Assembly: GCA_902583575.1 (NCBI GenBank)
Contig: CACHWY010000002.1
Coordinates: 62,001-126,000 of the forward strand
Direction of reading: 5' to 3'
From: an uncultured SAR86 cluster bacterium
Lineage (GTDB): Bacteria > Pseudomonadota > Gammaproteobacteria > Magnimaribacterales > D2472
Length of the DNA stretch: 64,000 nucleotides
The notes beneath the pieces were generated by a model. It saw only the letters and a program-made list of their open reading frames with translations, made no database searches and had not been told where the DNA came from. The position numbers and the translations under genes were made by a program. Below, piece after piece: positions 34,462 to 44,652 of this stretch; position 1 is the stretch's first letter; each line of letters begins with the position of its first letter.

Positions 34462-34719
34462 ATGACAAATTATTTAGAATTAGCACAATTACCAGATGGG
34501 ACCATCGTACTCAGAAGATCAGACGATCATAATAATCCAATTGTCAAAATAGAGTTCTCAAAAGATTCCAAAGATTTTCTTCAGGGCCAAGAACTAGCAG
34601 TTGCGAAAGAAATGATTAGGGCTGGAATTGAAAGCGTCAGCGGTAATGTTAGTGATTTAGATGAGTTTTTTGAGAAACAAAGAGATAAATTTTCAAAGAA
34701 ACAGAATATAGTTCATTAA
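34462..34719 (+). CDS. Small conserved protein next to lexA (PA3009-like position)
   Basis: An 85-residue protein with a beta-strand N-terminus (LPDGTIVLRRSDDHNNPIVKIEFS) and a helical C-terminus (ELAVAKEMIRAGIESV). The ATG at 34462 is preceded by AAGGA at a proper distance, so I prefer it to an upstream TTG at 34444. The gene lies in the topA-to-lexA interval where Pseudomonas also carries a small conserved protein of about this length. Function is unknown. Its last 4 bases overlap the end of lexA on the other strand. Confidence 0.75.
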   Translation: MTNYLELAQLPDGTIVLRRSDDHNNPIVKIEFSKDSKDFLQGQELAVAKEMIRAGIESVSGNVSDLDEFFEKQRDKFSKKQNIVH

Positions 34720-35336
34720 TTCTTTCTTAAAAGTCCAACACTTTTACCTTCTATATGAAGTTCTTCTTGTTCTAGATTAACAACAATATTTTCAAAATCT
34801 TCATTAGCTGGTTCAAGTTCTACTATTTTTGGAGATTTTCTATTAAAAAATTTTACAGTAACTTCATCATCTATTCTTGCAATAACTATATCTCCATTTT
34901 TAATATCAGAAGTTTTTTTAACAGCTATCAAATCATCTTCCATGATGCCTGCATTTTTCATACTCAAACCTTTAACTTTAAGAAAATAATCAAAACTTGA
35001 ATTAAAGAAAGATTCAGGACAATTAATTGTATTCATAATATTTTCTTCAGCTAGCGTAGGTGACCCTGCTGCTACTAGACCAATAACAGGATATTCATCG
35101 CTGTTTATAGAGCTATTCCTATCATTATTAATAATTGAAATCCCTCTTGAGGCACCGCTTTCAATAGAAATAAAACCTTTCTTTTCTAAAGCCCGAAGAT
35201 GCGTTTCGGCAGAGTTAGGCGACTTAAAACCCAATTCTTTACAAATATCTGCACGAGTTGGAGGAAATCCTGTCTTATTTATGTAAATTTGAATACAATC
35301 TAAAACTCTTTGTTGTTGTGAAGTTATTTCTTTCAT
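34716..35336 (-). CDS. lexA: LexA repressor
   Basis: The 206-residue SOS master repressor. The N-terminal winged helix includes ADICKELGFKSPNSAETHLRALEKKG. The self-cleavage bond is Ala90-Gly91 (LVAAGSP), and the catalytic dyad is Ser125 (GLSMKN) and Lys162 (EVTVKFF). The spacings 35 and 37 equal those of E. coli LexA. When RecA is activated, LexA cuts itself and its targets are released. An SOS box overlaps its own promoter at 35349-35368, so it is autoregulated. umuDC at 57824-59514 has a second box. Confidence 0.96.
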   Translation of the reverse strand: MKEITSQQQRVLDCIQIYINKTGFPPTRADICKELGFKSPNSAETHLRALEKKGFISIESGASRGISIINNDRNSSINSDEYPVIGLVAAGSPTLAEENIMNTINCPESFFNSSFDYFLKVKGLSMKNAGIMEDDLIAVKKTSDIKNGDIVIARIDDEVTVKFFNRKSPKIVELEPANEDFENIVVNLEQEELHIEGKSVGLLRKN

Positions 35337-35348
35337 AATAATAAATAG

Positions 35349-35368
35349 TACTGAATATATGTACAGTA
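35349..35368. promoter_or_regulatory. SOS box (LexA operator) between lexA and the 5'-nucleotidase gene
   Basis: TACTGAATATATGTACAGTA matches the gammaproteobacterial LexA consensus (CTG-N10-CAG with AT-rich centre and TA flanks). On the minus strand it directly follows a TTGAAA and TATACT promoter for lexA. It also lies about 30-50 bases upstream of the plus-strand 5'-nucleotidase, so that gene could respond to DNA damage too. Confidence 0.9.
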
Positions 35369-35399
35369 TAATATAAAATATAATATATTTTCAAGATAA

Positions 35400-36302
35400 A
35401 TGGGTAAAGAAAAATCAAAATTAATAATAGGAATATCTTCAAGGGCATTATTCGATCTAGATGAAAGCCATAAGATTTATAAAAAAGAAGGCCTTAAATC
35501 CTATGCTGATTATCAAATTGATAATGAAAATAAAACATTGGCACCAGGTCAAGCATTCAATCTTGTTCAAAAAATTTTAAAAATTAATGATTTATATGAA
35601 AAATCTGATCGAGTAGAGGTTATTCTTCTATCAAGAAATACTTCAGACACTGGCTTAAGAATAAGAAATTCTATCGAAGATCATAATTTAAATATTTCTA
35701 GGGCCGCCTTTTGTGGTGGTGAAAGTCCCCATAGGTATGTAAAAGATTTTGGAGTTCATTTATTTCTCTCAAGCAGCTTAGAAGATGTAAAATTAGCTAT
35801 AGAAAGTAACGTAGCTGCTGCAACTATTATTTCTAGGTCTTTAGAAAACCAAAGGAAATCTGAATCAAGCTTATTAAAAATAGCTTTTGATGGCGATGCG
35901 GTCATTTTCTCAGATGAGTCTGAAAAAGTTTTTCATGAAAAGGGATTAGATGCATTTATAGAAAATGAAGTTAATGCAGAAACTGTTCTAAAAGAAGGTC
36001 CATTTAAATCATTTTTAGTTGAATTGAATAAGATTCAAAATGATTTTGAAATTAATCAATGTCCTATTAGAACGGCTTTAGTTACAGCAAGATCAGCTCC
36101 TTCAGACAAAAGAGTTATAAAAACATTAAGGCAATGGGGTGTCCGAATTGATGAATCATTATTTTTAGGAGGTATGCAAAAAAACAAATTTCTAGAATCT
36201 TTTGATGCAGATATCTTTTTTGATGACCAAAGAAAGCATATTATGGGAGCAATCGAAACTACAACTTCTGGTCATGTACCATATGGAATAAAGAATGAGT
36301 GA
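35400..36302 (+). CDS. Cytosolic 5'-nucleotidase family protein
   Basis: A 300-residue protein of the 5'-nucleotidase family (PF06189 type). The N-terminal block [33 protein letters not shown] and the later [18 protein letters not shown] and [16 protein letters not shown] are characteristic HAD-like segments. It would dephosphorylate nucleoside monophosphates. It is divergent from lexA across an SOS box, so damage-linked control of nucleotide pools is possible. It overlaps queH by 8 bases. The ATG sits in an AT-rich leader with TATAAT at 35379-35384. Confidence 0.85.
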   Translation: MGKEKSKLIIGISSRALFDLDESHKIYKKEGLKSYADYQIDNENKTLAPGQAFNLVQKILKINDLYEKSDRVEVILLSRNTSDTGLRIRNSIEDHNLNISRAAFCGGESPHRYVKDFGVHLFLSSSLEDVKLAIESNVAAATIISRSLENQRKSESSLLKIAFDGDAVIFSDESEKVFHEKGLDAFIENEVNAETVLKEGPFKSFLVELNKIQNDFEINQCPIRTALVTARSAPSDKRVIKTLRQWGVRIDESLFLGGMQKNKFLESFDADIFFDDQRKHIMGAIETTTSGHVPYGIKNE

Positions 36303-36954
36303 GAAATTAAAATTACAAAACTATATTAGGCCAGAATTAGAATTGCCTAACAATGAAGAAGAACTTTTATTGCATAGTTGTTGTGCTCCTTGTTCCGGTG
36401 AAATTATTGAAGCATTAGCTTCATCAAATATTAAAACCACAGTTTATTTTTATAATCCTAATATTCATCCAGTAGATGAGTATGAAATTAGAAAAGATGA
36501 AAATAGAAGATTTTGTGAAAAAGTTGGATTTGATTGTATTGACGGTGATTATGATAAAGATAAATGGTTTGAGAGAATTAAAGGATTAGAGGATGAGCCT
36601 GAAAGAGGTGCAAGATGCACTAAATGTTTTGATATGAGATTTGAAAGATCAGCTTTATTTGCTCATGAGAATGGCTTTAATATTTTTGCAACAACTTTGG
36701 GGATTTCAAGATGGAAAGATATGAACCAAATTAATGAATCTGGTAATAGAGCAGCAGGAAGATATGAAAATATTTTATTCTGGGATTTTAATTGGAGAAA
36801 ACAGGGCGGCTCATCAAGAATGATAGAGATCTCAAAAAGAGAACATTTCTATCAACAAGAATATTGTGGTTGTGTGTATAGTTTAAGAGATACAAATAGA
36901 TGGAGAAGAAAAAATAATAAAGATAGAATAATTAGAGGAGTTAAATTTTATTAA
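36295..36954 (+). CDS. queH: Epoxyqueuosine reductase QueH
   Basis: A 219-residue protein with the QueH cysteine sets: [10 protein letters not shown] near residues 27-36, [10 protein letters not shown] near 108-117 and YCGCVYS near 189-195. QueH uses an iron-sulfur cluster and another metal to reduce epoxyqueuosine to queuosine in tRNA. It is the non-homologous alternative to QueG. It overlaps the 5'-nucleotidase gene and precedes prpB by 1 base. Confidence 0.92.
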   Translation: MSEKLKLQNYIRPELELPNNEEELLLHSCCAPCSGEIIEALASSNIKTTVYFYNPNIHPVDEYEIRKDENRRFCEKVGFDCIDGDYDKDKWFERIKGLEDEPERGARCTKCFDMRFERSALFAHENGFNIFATTLGISRWKDMNQINESGNRAAGRYENILFWDFNWRKQGGSSRMIEISKREHFYQQEYCGCVYSLRDTNRWRRKNNKDRIIRGVKFY

Positions 36955-36955
36955 A

Positions 36956-37825
36956 ATGTCACCAGGTTTAAAATTTAGAGAAGCATTAAAGGCAAATAAT
37001 CCCCTCATTATTCCAGGAACAATAAACGCATATTCTGCAAAATTGGCAGAAAGAGCTAACCATCAAGCAATTTATTTATCAGGTAGTGGAGTTGCAGCAG
37101 CTTCTTATGGATTGCCTGATCTTGGTGTGACATCAATGCAAGATGTGCTTATTGATGTCAAAAGAATAACTAGTGCCACATCTTTACCTTTGCTTGTTGA
37201 TATTGACACTGGCTGGGGAGATGCAAGCAATATCGCTGAGACAATTGTTGAAATGAATCAAGCTGGATGTGCTGCAGTTCATATCGAAGACCAGGTCTTT
37301 GATAAGAGGTGCGGACATAGACCAAATAAAACGATAGTACCAATCTCAGAAATGAGAGATAGATTAAAAGTTGCAATTGATTCAAAATTAGACGATTCAT
37401 TTTTTATTATGGCAAGGACTGATGCAATCGCATCAGAGGGAATAGATGGAGCTATTAAAAGGTGTAAAGAATATCTTGATGAAGGTGTAGATGGTATTTT
37501 TCTTGAGGCCGCAACATCTCTAGAAGAGTACAAGGAATTTAAAAGTAATTTTTCTGCTCCTGTTCTTGCAAATATTACAGAATTTGGAAAAACTCCATTG
37601 TTTACTCAAAATGAACTGAAAGAAGTTGGTGTCGATATGGTTTTATATCCCTTAACCGCATTTAGGGCCATGAGTTTATCAGCTGAAAAAATATATAATT
37701 CAATTATCAAAGACGGGACACAGGAGTCTCACTTAGATATAATGCAAACCCGAGAAGAGTTGTATGAAGTTTTAGATTATTATAATTATGAGAAACAGCT
37801 TGATGAAAAAATATCAGATAAATAG
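36956..37825 (+). CDS. prpB: 2-Methylisocitrate lyase
   Basis: A 289-residue enzyme of the isocitrate lyase family. It has GTINAYSAKLAERANHQAIYLSGSGVAA near the start, LLVDIDTGWGD near 79-89, VHIEDQVFDKRCGH near 107-120 (the catalytic loop with Cys) and MARTDA near 152-157. It splits 2-methylisocitrate to succinate and pyruvate, the last step of the 2-methylcitrate cycle for propionyl-CoA. It is followed by prpC after 8 bases and prpD, an intact three-gene set. No prpR-like regulator is adjacent. Confidence 0.95.
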   Translation: MSPGLKFREALKANNPLIIPGTINAYSAKLAERANHQAIYLSGSGVAAASYGLPDLGVTSMQDVLIDVKRITSATSLPLLVDIDTGWGDASNIAETIVEMNQAGCAAVHIEDQVFDKRCGHRPNKTIVPISEMRDRLKVAIDSKLDDSFFIMARTDAIASEGIDGAIKRCKEYLDEGVDGIFLEAATSLEEYKEFKSNFSAPVLANITEFGKTPLFTQNELKEVGVDMVLYPLTAFRAMSLSAEKIYNSIIKDGTQESHLDIMQTREELYEVLDYYNYEKQLDEKISDK

Positions 37826-37833
37826 GAAAATCA

Positions 37834-38955
37834 ATGACTAAGAAATTAGAAGGAGCGGGTTTAAGAGGTCAAGTAGCCGGTGAAACTTCTCTTTCTACTG
37901 TCGGGCAAATTGAAGGCCTAGCATACAGAGGACACAAAATTGAAACTCTTGCAGAAAAAGCAACTTTTGAAGAGGTAGCTTATCTTCTACTATATGACAA
38001 ACTTCCTAATCAAACTGAGTTAGACGAATACAAAGAGCTATTAAAAAATCAAAGAGATCTTCCTGATTCATTAAAAGAAGTTCTTCAAAAAATTCCTGCT
38101 AACGCACATCCAATGGATGTAATGAGAACGGGAACTTCAATGTTAGGTAATTTAGAGCCAGAAGGAGATTTTTCAAATCAACTTAATTCAATAAATAGAA
38201 TGATTGCAACTATGCCATCCATAGTTACATATTGGTATAAGTTTTCCCATGAAGGCTTAGATATTGATTTAGTTAATGATGAAGACACTATGGCTGGACA
38301 TTTTCTCCATATTCTTCATGGCCAGAAACCATCCGATCTTCATAGAAAGGTTATGGATATATCTTTAATTCTCTATGCTGAGCATGAATTTAATGCTTCA
38401 ACTTTTACTGCGAGAGTTTGTGCTTCAACAATGTCAGATATTCATTCGTGTGTTGTAGCTGCAATTGGATCGTTAAGAGGGCCGCTTCATGGCGGAGCAA
38501 ATGAAAAAGCTATGGAATTAATTGAAAACTGGACTTCAAAAGAAGAAGCAAAATCAAACATAATTGAAATGCTAAGCAAGAAAGAAAAAATTATGGGTTT
38601 TGGACACGCAGTATATTCAATCAAGGATCCTAGAAATGCTGTTATAAAAGAATATGCTAAAGAGTTATCTAAACTTGCTGATAATGATACTTTATATCAA
38701 GTTGCAGAAGAGGTAGAAAAGGTCATGGCAGATGAAAAGAAAATGTTTGCTAATGCTGATTTCTTCCACGCGCCAGCATATTTTTATATGGGCATACCCA
38801 CTATGTTGTTCACTCCTATATTTGTAATGTCCAGAGTTTCTGGTTGGGCAGCGCATTGTATGGAGCAAAGAGCTAATAACAGAATTATTCGACCAAGTGC
38901 TGAATATATCGGTGTTGAGTCATCTGAGTGGGTTGATATTTCAGAAAGGTCTTAA
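37834..38955 (+). CDS. prpC: 2-Methylcitrate synthase
   Basis: A 373-residue citrate-synthase-family enzyme of the short, prpC-like type. Conserved catalytic segments are GPLHGGANEKAMELI and MGFGHAVYSIKDPRNAVIKEYAKEL, with the His and Asp of the family. It joins propionyl-CoA and oxaloacetate. A good ribosome site, TAGGAAAA, precedes the ATG. Location between prpB and prpD decides for 2-methylcitrate rather than citrate synthase. Confidence 0.93.
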   Translation: MTKKLEGAGLRGQVAGETSLSTVGQIEGLAYRGHKIETLAEKATFEEVAYLLLYDKLPNQTELDEYKELLKNQRDLPDSLKEVLQKIPANAHPMDVMRTGTSMLGNLEPEGDFSNQLNSINRMIATMPSIVTYWYKFSHEGLDIDLVNDEDTMAGHFLHILHGQKPSDLHRKVMDISLILYAEHEFNASTFTARVCASTMSDIHSCVVAAIGSLRGPLHGGANEKAMELIENWTSKEEAKSNIIEMLSKKEKIMGFGHAVYSIKDPRNAVIKEYAKELSKLADNDTLYQVAEEVEKVMADEKKMFANADFFHAPAYFYMGIPTMLFTPIFVMSRVSGWAAHCMEQRANNRIIRPSAEYIGVESSEWVDISERS

Positions 38956-38958
38956 TTT

Positions 38959-40416
38959 ATGTCATCAAATGTTGATCTGAACGTCAGACCAGGTTTTGAT
39001 GGATTGATTTCTGAAATAGCCAATTATGTTTCAACTTATGAAGTTAAGTCTGATTTAGCATTAGATACCGCAAGAAATTGTCTTATGGATACTATAGGGT
39101 GTGGTTTACTTGCTCTCCAATTTCCTGCCTGCACAAAAATGCTTGGCCCAATCGTTAAAGATACTAAAGTTCCTTTTGGTGTAAGAGTTCCCGGCACAGA
39201 TTATGAATTAGATCCTATAAAAGGAGCATTTGATATTGGTTGCATTGTTAGATGGCTTGATTATAACGATACTTGGCTTGCGGCAGAATGGGGCCATCCT
39301 TCAGATAACTTAGGTGCAATATTATCTGTATGTGATTTTGTTTCACAACAAAATGTTGCTAATGGAAAAGAGCCATTAACTATGAGAACTGTTCTCGAAT
39401 CAATGATTATGGCGCATGAGATTCAAGGTGTTTTAGCGCTTGAAAATAGTTTTAACAAAGTTGGACTAGACCATGTGATATTAGTTAAAGTTGCTTCAAC
39501 AGCAGTTGCTACAAAATTATTAGGTGGTTCGGTAGATCAAATTAAAGATGCAGTTAGTCAAGCCTGGGTGGATGGTCAAAGTTTGAGAACATACAGACAT
39601 GCCCCAAATGCAGGCTCAAGAAAAAGCTGGGCAGCAGGTGATGCAACTAGCAGAGCTGTTCGATTAGCAATGATTACCATGTCAGGCGAGATGGGATATC
39701 CTGGCGTCTTATCTGCACCAACCTGGGGATTTGAAGATGTTTCATTTGATGGAGAAAAATTATCTCTGCCACAGCCCTTTGAAACTTATGTCGTGGAAAA
39801 TATTCTTTTTAAGATTAGTTTTCCTGCAGAATTCCATGCTCAAACTGCAGTGGAGGCAGCAGTGAAGTTGCATGACGAAATTAAAGATAAAATTGATGAT
39901 ATAAAATCTGTAGAAATAACTACGCACGAATCTGCAATTAGAATTATCTCAAAAGTAGGTGAGTTAAATAATCCTGCTGATAGAGATCACTGCTTGCAAT
40001 ATATGGTTGCCATCGGTCTATTGAAAGGCAATTTAGTCGCAGAAGATTATGAAGATGATGTTGCAAAAGATCCAAGAATTGATGCATTAAGAGAAAAAAT
40101 GATTATTAATGAGGACAAAAGATACTCAAAAGAATATCTTGAGGCAGATAAACGTTCAATTGCAAATAGAATTCAAATTCATTTCAAGGATGGCACTTCA
40201 ACTGAAGAAGTTGAGGTTGAATATCCTATTGGCCACAAAAGAAGAAGAGAAGAAGGCATACCGGTTTTAGAAAAGAAATTTAAAGGTAATTTAGACATAA
40301 CATTCAATGAGGAAGTATCTGACAAAATATTTAAACTTTCCATGAACCAAAAGGAACTCGAAGAAACTTCTGTTATTGATTTTCAGTCTTTATTTGTTAA
40401 AAATCCCATAAAATAA
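38959..40416 (+). CDS. prpD: 2-Methylcitrate dehydratase, MmgE/PrpD family
   Basis: A 485-residue MmgE/PrpD protein, full length, with [51 protein letters not shown] and [14 protein letters not shown]. It dehydrates 2-methylcitrate without an iron-sulfur cluster. The following hydration to 2-methylisocitrate is probably done by AcnB, encoded at 54132-56714. It is 3 bases after prpC and is followed by a weak terminator. Confidence 0.95.
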   Translation: MSSNVDLNVRPGFDGLISEIANYVSTYEVKSDLALDTARNCLMDTIGCGLLALQFPACTKMLGPIVKDTKVPFGVRVPGTDYELDPIKGAFDIGCIVRWLDYNDTWLAAEWGHPSDNLGAILSVCDFVSQQNVANGKEPLTMRTVLESMIMAHEIQGVLALENSFNKVGLDHVILVKVASTAVATKLLGGSVDQIKDAVSQAWVDGQSLRTYRHAPNAGSRKSWAAGDATSRAVRLAMITMSGEMGYPGVLSAPTWGFEDVSFDGEKLSLPQPFETYVVENILFKISFPAEFHAQTAVEAAVKLHDEIKDKIDDIKSVEITTHESAIRIISKVGELNNPADRDHCLQYMVAIGLLKGNLVAEDYEDDVAKDPRIDALREKMIINEDKRYSKEYLEADKRSIANRIQIHFKDGTSTEEVEVEYPIGHKRRREEGIPVLEKKFKGNLDITFNEEVSDKIFKLSMNQKELEETSVIDFQSLFVKNPIK

Positions 40417-40433
40417 AGCTTTTTTAGCTTTTT
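40415..40433 (+). terminator. Weak intrinsic terminator after prpD
   Basis: A 6-base stem, AAAGCT with AGCTTT, encloses a T5 loop and is followed by further T. The stem is short and AT-rich, so termination may be partial. It overlaps the last bases of the prpD stop. Confidence 0.4.
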
Positions 40434-40437
40434 GGAC

Positions 40438-40443
40438 TATAAT
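40438..40443 (+). promoter_or_regulatory. -10 element of aroC, seven bases before the ATG
   Basis: A consensus TATAAT followed by seven bases and the aroC ATG repeats the nadK arrangement exactly. No ribosome site is present, so a leaderless messenger is likely. I could not place a good -35. Confidence 0.5.
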
Positions 40444-40450
40444 TATCGCC

Positions 40451-41533
40451 ATGTCAGGCAATACGTTTGGAAAAATATTTAAAATTACGACTTTTGGTGA
40501 GAGTCATGGCACTGCTATGGGCTGCATTTTAGATGGCTGCCCGTCTCAAATTGAGCTTACAAAAGAAGATATTCAGCATGATTTAGATAGAAGAAAGCCA
40601 GGTCAATCAGATGTAACTACACAAAGAAAAGAAGACGACGCTGTAGAGATTTTGTCTGGAATTTTTGAAGGAAAAACCCTTGGTACACCAATAGGAATGA
40701 TAATTTACAATAAAGATCAACAATCTAAAGATTATACGAATATAAAAGATATTTTTAGGCCAAATCATGCAGACATCACTTATCAAGCAAAATATGGGCA
40801 TAGGGACTACAGGGGTGGCGGAAGAGCTAGCGCTAGAGAGACTGCAAATTGGGTTGCTGCTGGAGCGATTGCTAAAAAGATACTTCAAAAAGAAGGAGTA
40901 TCAGTGAATGGATTTGTTTCTGAAATAGGAAAAGTGAAAGCTGATGCAGTCAATCATAAAGACATAAATAATAAATACTTCTTTTGTGACGAATCAAAAT
41001 TAGCTGATTTAGATTCAATGTTTAACGATTTAATTGAGGAGGGTAATTCTGTTGGTGCAAAATTAGGTGTTATTGTTAAAAATTGTCCAGTTGGACTTGG
41101 CGATCCAGTTTTTGAGAAGCTTGATGCTAATCTTGCTAAAGCAATTATGACAATTAATGCAGTTAAGTCTGTATCAATTGGTAATGCAGACGACCTCTTA
41201 AATCTAAAAGGTTCTGAAGCTAGAGATGAAATTACTTCATCAGGATATTCTTCTAATAATTCGGGTGGAATTTTAGGAGGAATTTCTAATGGTGATGATA
41301 TTAGTTTAAGTTTTATTATCAAGCCAACTTCTAGCATTAAAACAAAAGGCAAAAGTATAAATAAAGAAGGTAAAGAAGTTGATATTGAAGTTACCGGAAG
41401 ACATGACCCGTGTGTTGGTATTAGAGCAGTGCCTATTGCTGAGGCCATGGTAAGTCTTGTATTAGTAGATCATTTATTAATAAATAAAGCACAATGTGCT
41501 GATATTGAACAAAAACTACCATTTAGTGAATAA
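40451..41533 (+). CDS. aroC: Chorismate synthase
   Basis: A 360-residue, full-length enzyme. The three signatures are [16 protein letters not shown] near 17-32, [23 protein letters not shown] near 117-139, and [17 protein letters not shown] near 316-332. It forms chorismate from EPSP using reduced FMN, feeding tryptophan synthesis whose genes lie downstream. It heads the long biosynthetic run to purF and appears to have its own leaderless promoter. Confidence 0.96.
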   Translation: MSGNTFGKIFKITTFGESHGTAMGCILDGCPSQIELTKEDIQHDLDRRKPGQSDVTTQRKEDDAVEILSGIFEGKTLGTPIGMIIYNKDQQSKDYTNIKDIFRPNHADITYQAKYGHRDYRGGGRASARETANWVAAGAIAKKILQKEGVSVNGFVSEIGKVKADAVNHKDINNKYFFCDESKLADLDSMFNDLIEEGNSVGAKLGVIVKNCPVGLGDPVFEKLDANLAKAIMTINAVKSVSIGNADDLLNLKGSEARDEITSSGYSSNNSGGILGGISNGDDISLSFIIKPTSSIKTKGKSINKEGKEVDIEVTGRHDPCVGIRAVPIAEAMVSLVLVDHLLINKAQCADIEQKLPFSE

Positions 41534-41538
41534 ATATA

Positions 41539-42936
41539 ATGAAGACTTTGTACGACAAACTCTGGGAGGAGCACCACGTTACCCAACTTGAATCGGGAGA
41601 GTCACTCTTATATATCGATAGACATTATTTACATGAAGTAACATCACCTCAGGCATTTGAAGGACTTTCAAAAAAAAACTTAAAGCCATGGAGGCTTGAA
41701 GCAAATATAGCCACACCAGATCATAATGTTCCTACAATACGGGGCAATAACTTTAACTCTGAGCAAATAAAGGATGAAATTTCAAAGATACAAGTTGTTG
41801 AGCTTGATAAAAACTGTAATACCTTCGGCATCAAACAATTTGATATTAAATCATCAAAACAAGGTATTGTTCATGTAATAGGGCCAGAGTTAGGTTATAC
41901 CTTGCCAGGTATGACAATAGTATGTGGTGATTCTCATACATCTACTCACGGTGCGTTAGGCTGTTTGGCAATGGGTATTGGTACATCAGAAGTGGAACAT
42001 GTTCTTGCTACCCAGTGTTTAAAAGTATCCAAGCTTAAAAATATGCTTGTTAGATTTGAAGGAACTCCAGCTGAGAATGTGTCATCAAAGGATATCGTTT
42101 TATATTTTATTGGATTAATTGGAACAGCTGGTGGAACAGGTTATGCAATAGAATTTGCTGGTAGTTATATTGAGGCAATTTCTATCGAGAGCAGAATGAC
42201 TATTTGTAATATGGCAATTGAAGCAGGCGCTAAGGTTGGGTTGATTGCTCCTGATGAAACAACAATAAATTATGTTAGAGAGAAATCTTTCTTAGATAAA
42301 GAAACCCTAGAAAAGGCTGAAGATTATTGGACAAACTTAAATACTGATGAAGGAGCCAACTTTGATAATGAGATTGTTATTGATATATCTAAAATTAAGC
42401 CACAAGTAACATGGGGAACTTCACCTGAAATGGTTGTAAATTATGACGATGAAATTCCAACTCCTATGAATGTTCCTAAAGATAATAAAAAAAATATAGA
42501 GCTTGCAAGAAATTATATGGGTATTCAAGATGAATCAAAATTATCAGATTTAGTTTTTGATAAAGTTTTTATAGGTTCATGTACAAATTCTAGAATTGAA
42601 GATTTAAGACAAGCAGCTGAAATAGTAAAAGGTAAAACTGTTGCTGAAAATATTACTGAAGCCATAGTAGTGCCAGGTTCTGGGATGGTTAAAGAACAAG
42701 CCGAAATGGAAGGTTTGGATGAGGTATTTAAAGAAGCTGGTTTTATATGGAGAGATCCAGGTTGTTCGATGTGTTTAGGGATGAATCCAGATCAATTAAA
42801 GCCTTATGAGAGATGTGCATCTACATCTAATAGAAATTTTGAAGGCAGACAGGGTTATCTAGGACGTACTCATTTAATGAGTCCTATTATGGCAGCATAT
42901 ACCGCAATAAACGGAACAGTTGGAGAGCCATCATGA
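41539..42936 (+). CDS. leuC: 3-Isopropylmalate dehydratase, large subunit
   Basis: A 465-residue aconitase-family protein. The cluster-binding cysteines are in GSCTNSR and [13 protein letters not shown], and the N-terminal [10 protein letters not shown] and [12 protein letters not shown] are typical. With LeuD it isomerises isopropylmalate in leucine synthesis. It starts 5 bases after aroC and overlaps leuD by 4 bases (ATGA). Confidence 0.96.
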   Translation: MKTLYDKLWEEHHVTQLESGESLLYIDRHYLHEVTSPQAFEGLSKKNLKPWRLEANIATPDHNVPTIRGNNFNSEQIKDEISKIQVVELDKNCNTFGIKQFDIKSSKQGIVHVIGPELGYTLPGMTIVCGDSHTSTHGALGCLAMGIGTSEVEHVLATQCLKVSKLKNMLVRFEGTPAENVSSKDIVLYFIGLIGTAGGTGYAIEFAGSYIEAISIESRMTICNMAIEAGAKVGLIAPDETTINYVREKSFLDKETLEKAEDYWTNLNTDEGANFDNEIVIDISKIKPQVTWGTSPEMVVNYDDEIPTPMNVPKDNKKNIELARNYMGIQDESKLSDLVFDKVFIGSCTNSRIEDLRQAAEIVKGKTVAENITEAIVVPGSGMVKEQAEMEGLDEVFKEAGFIWRDPGCSMCLGMNPDQLKPYERCASTSNRNFEGRQGYLGRTHLMSPIMAAYTAINGTVGEPS

Positions 42937-43583
42937 AATCTAATAGCGAGGGATTAATGATTAATGGAATCGTTAGTTATATCGATAGAGATAATATAGA
43001 TACAGATCAAATAATCCCAACAGAATATTTAAAATCAATAAAGAAGTTTGGTTATGAAGATTATTTATTTGATGGTTGGAGATATAAAGATGATGGAAAG
43101 CTAGGAGTTAAAAAAGAAGAACGAGATGTAAATAAAGATTTCATTCTCAATAACAAACCATTTAGTGAGTCTAAAATTCTTCTAACAAGAGACAACTTTG
43201 GATGTGGTTCTTCTAGAGAGCATGCTGTATGGGCCTTAAGAGACTTTGGCATCAAAGCGGTTATAGCATCCTCATTTGGAGATATTTTTTACAATAATTG
43301 TTTTAAGAATGGAGTCCTGCCAATCTATTTAGAAAAAAATAAAATTGAAAAACTTTTTGGTTTAGTAAAAAAAGAAGTTGTTGAATTATCAATAGACCTC
43401 CAAAAAAGAATAATTTTTTTAAACAATCAGGATGAAATTAATTTTGAGGTAGATGATCATCTAATCGAACGAATCATATATGGATTAGACGATATTGATA
43501 TTACTTTAAAAGAAAAAGACAAGATTTCTAATTTTGAAAAAAATAGAAAAATAACAAGACCATGGATTTATGCAAATGAGTAA
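42933..43583 (+). CDS. leuD: 3-Isopropylmalate dehydratase, small subunit
   Basis: A 216-residue swivel-domain subunit. Signatures are [17 protein letters not shown] near the N-terminus and [26 protein letters not shown] near 86-111. The start at 42933 overlaps leuC; a second in-frame ATG at 42957 is an alternative. The 14-base overlap with leuB shows tight coupling. Confidence 0.95.
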   Translation: MKSNSEGLMINGIVSYIDRDNIDTDQIIPTEYLKSIKKFGYEDYLFDGWRYKDDGKLGVKKEERDVNKDFILNNKPFSESKILLTRDNFGCGSSREHAVWALRDFGIKAVIASSFGDIFYNNCFKNGVLPIYLEKNKIEKLFGLVKKEVVELSIDLQKRIIFLNNQDEINFEVDDHLIERIIYGLDDIDITLKEKDKISNFEKNRKITRPWIYANE

Positions 43584-44652
43584 GAATATTTTAATCTTAC
43601 CGGGTGATGGTGTTGGTCAAGAAGTAACAGCCTCTGCTGTTGAGGTCTTAGATTTTCTTATAAAAGAATATGGCCTTAATTTTTCAGTAAAATCAATGAA
43701 TGTAGGCGGAACGGCATTCAATGAATGCGGATCACCTTTACCGAAAGAAGTTCTTAATGCAGCCAAAGAATCAGATGCAATACTGTTTGGGGCAGTTGGC
43801 GGCACTGAGTGGGATAATTTAGATTGGGATGATCGACCTGAAAATGCAATATTAACTCTTAGAAAAGAATTAAATCTTTTTGCAAATTTAAGACCTGCAT
43901 TTTTATTTAATGAATTATCAGAAGCCTCACCATTAAAGAAAGAAATAATTAACAATTTTGATATTTTAATTGTGAGAGAGCTTACCGGTGGTATCTATTT
44001 TGGTGAACCAAGAGGCATTGTTTCAGATAAAGAGCCTAATTATGCTTTTAACACTATGGTTTACAACGAAGATGAGATTAGGCGTATTGCAAAAGTAGCA
44101 TTTGAATCTGCTCAAAAAAGAGACGGTAAATTATGTTCTGTTGAAAAAGCAAATGTCCTTGAAGTTTCAAAATTTTGGAGATCTATAGTTACCGAAATGG
44201 CATCTGAATATCCTGATGTTCAACTTACACATCAACTAGCAGACAATGCTGCAATGCAATTAGTTCTAGATCCAAACCAATTTGATGTAATTGTTGCTAG
44301 TAATCTTTTTGGGGATATTTTATCTGACATAGCTGCAACTTTGACTGGCTCAATCGGGATGTTGCCATCTGCATCATTAGACAGTTCTTTTAAAGGAATG
44401 TATGAGCCTTGTCATGGTAGCGCACCAGATATAGCAGGACAAAATATAGCTAATCCATTGGCAATGATTTCGTCTCTTTCTATGGCATTAAGATACTCTC
44501 TAAATCAAGAAAGTATTTCTGATAAAATTGATACTGCAATTAAATTATTTATCCAGTCTGGATATAGAACAAAAGATATTGCAGTTGATGAGAATTTTCT
44601 AAAAACCTCTGAAGTTGCACAAAAAATTATAGATATAATACAAAATGGATAA
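43570..44652 (+). CDS. leuB: 3-Isopropylmalate dehydrogenase
   Basis: A 360-residue beta-decarboxylating dehydrogenase with [13 protein letters not shown] at the start, [14 protein letters not shown] near 136-149, the catalytic [14 protein letters not shown], and [25 protein letters not shown]. It uses NAD to form 2-oxoisocaproate. The ATG at 43570 and one at 43576 are both possible starts. It overlaps asd by 8 bases. Confidence 0.96.
   Translation: MQMSKNILILPGDGVGQEVTASAVEVLDFLIKEYGLNFSVKSMNVGGTAFNECGSPLPKEVLNAAKESDAILFGAVGGTEWDNLDWDDRPENAILTLRKELNLFANLRPAFLFNELSEASPLKKEIINNFDILIVRELTGGIYFGEPRGIVSDKEPNYAFNTMVYNEDEIRRIAKVAFESAQKRDGKLCSVEKANVLEVSKFWRSIVTEMASEYPDVQLTHQLADNAAMQLVLDPNQFDVIVASNLFGDILSDIAATLTGSIGMLPSASLDSSFKGMYEPCHGSAPDIAGQNIANPLAMISSLSMALRYSLNQESISDKIDTAIKLFIQSGYRTKDIAVDENFLKTSEVAQKIIDIIQNG

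Noticed and set aside
34462-34719. sulA-type division inhibitor next to lexA
   Set aside because: The small protein lacks any recognisable SulA features and no SOS box precedes it; only the gene position is suggestive.
40954-41448. A 164-codon minus-strand open frame inside aroC
   Set aside because: It lies wholly antisense to a complete chorismate synthase, has no family features or ribosome site, and looks like a shadow of codon bias. The same applies to other antisense frames such as 4584-4979, 27167-27520 and 43617-43955.
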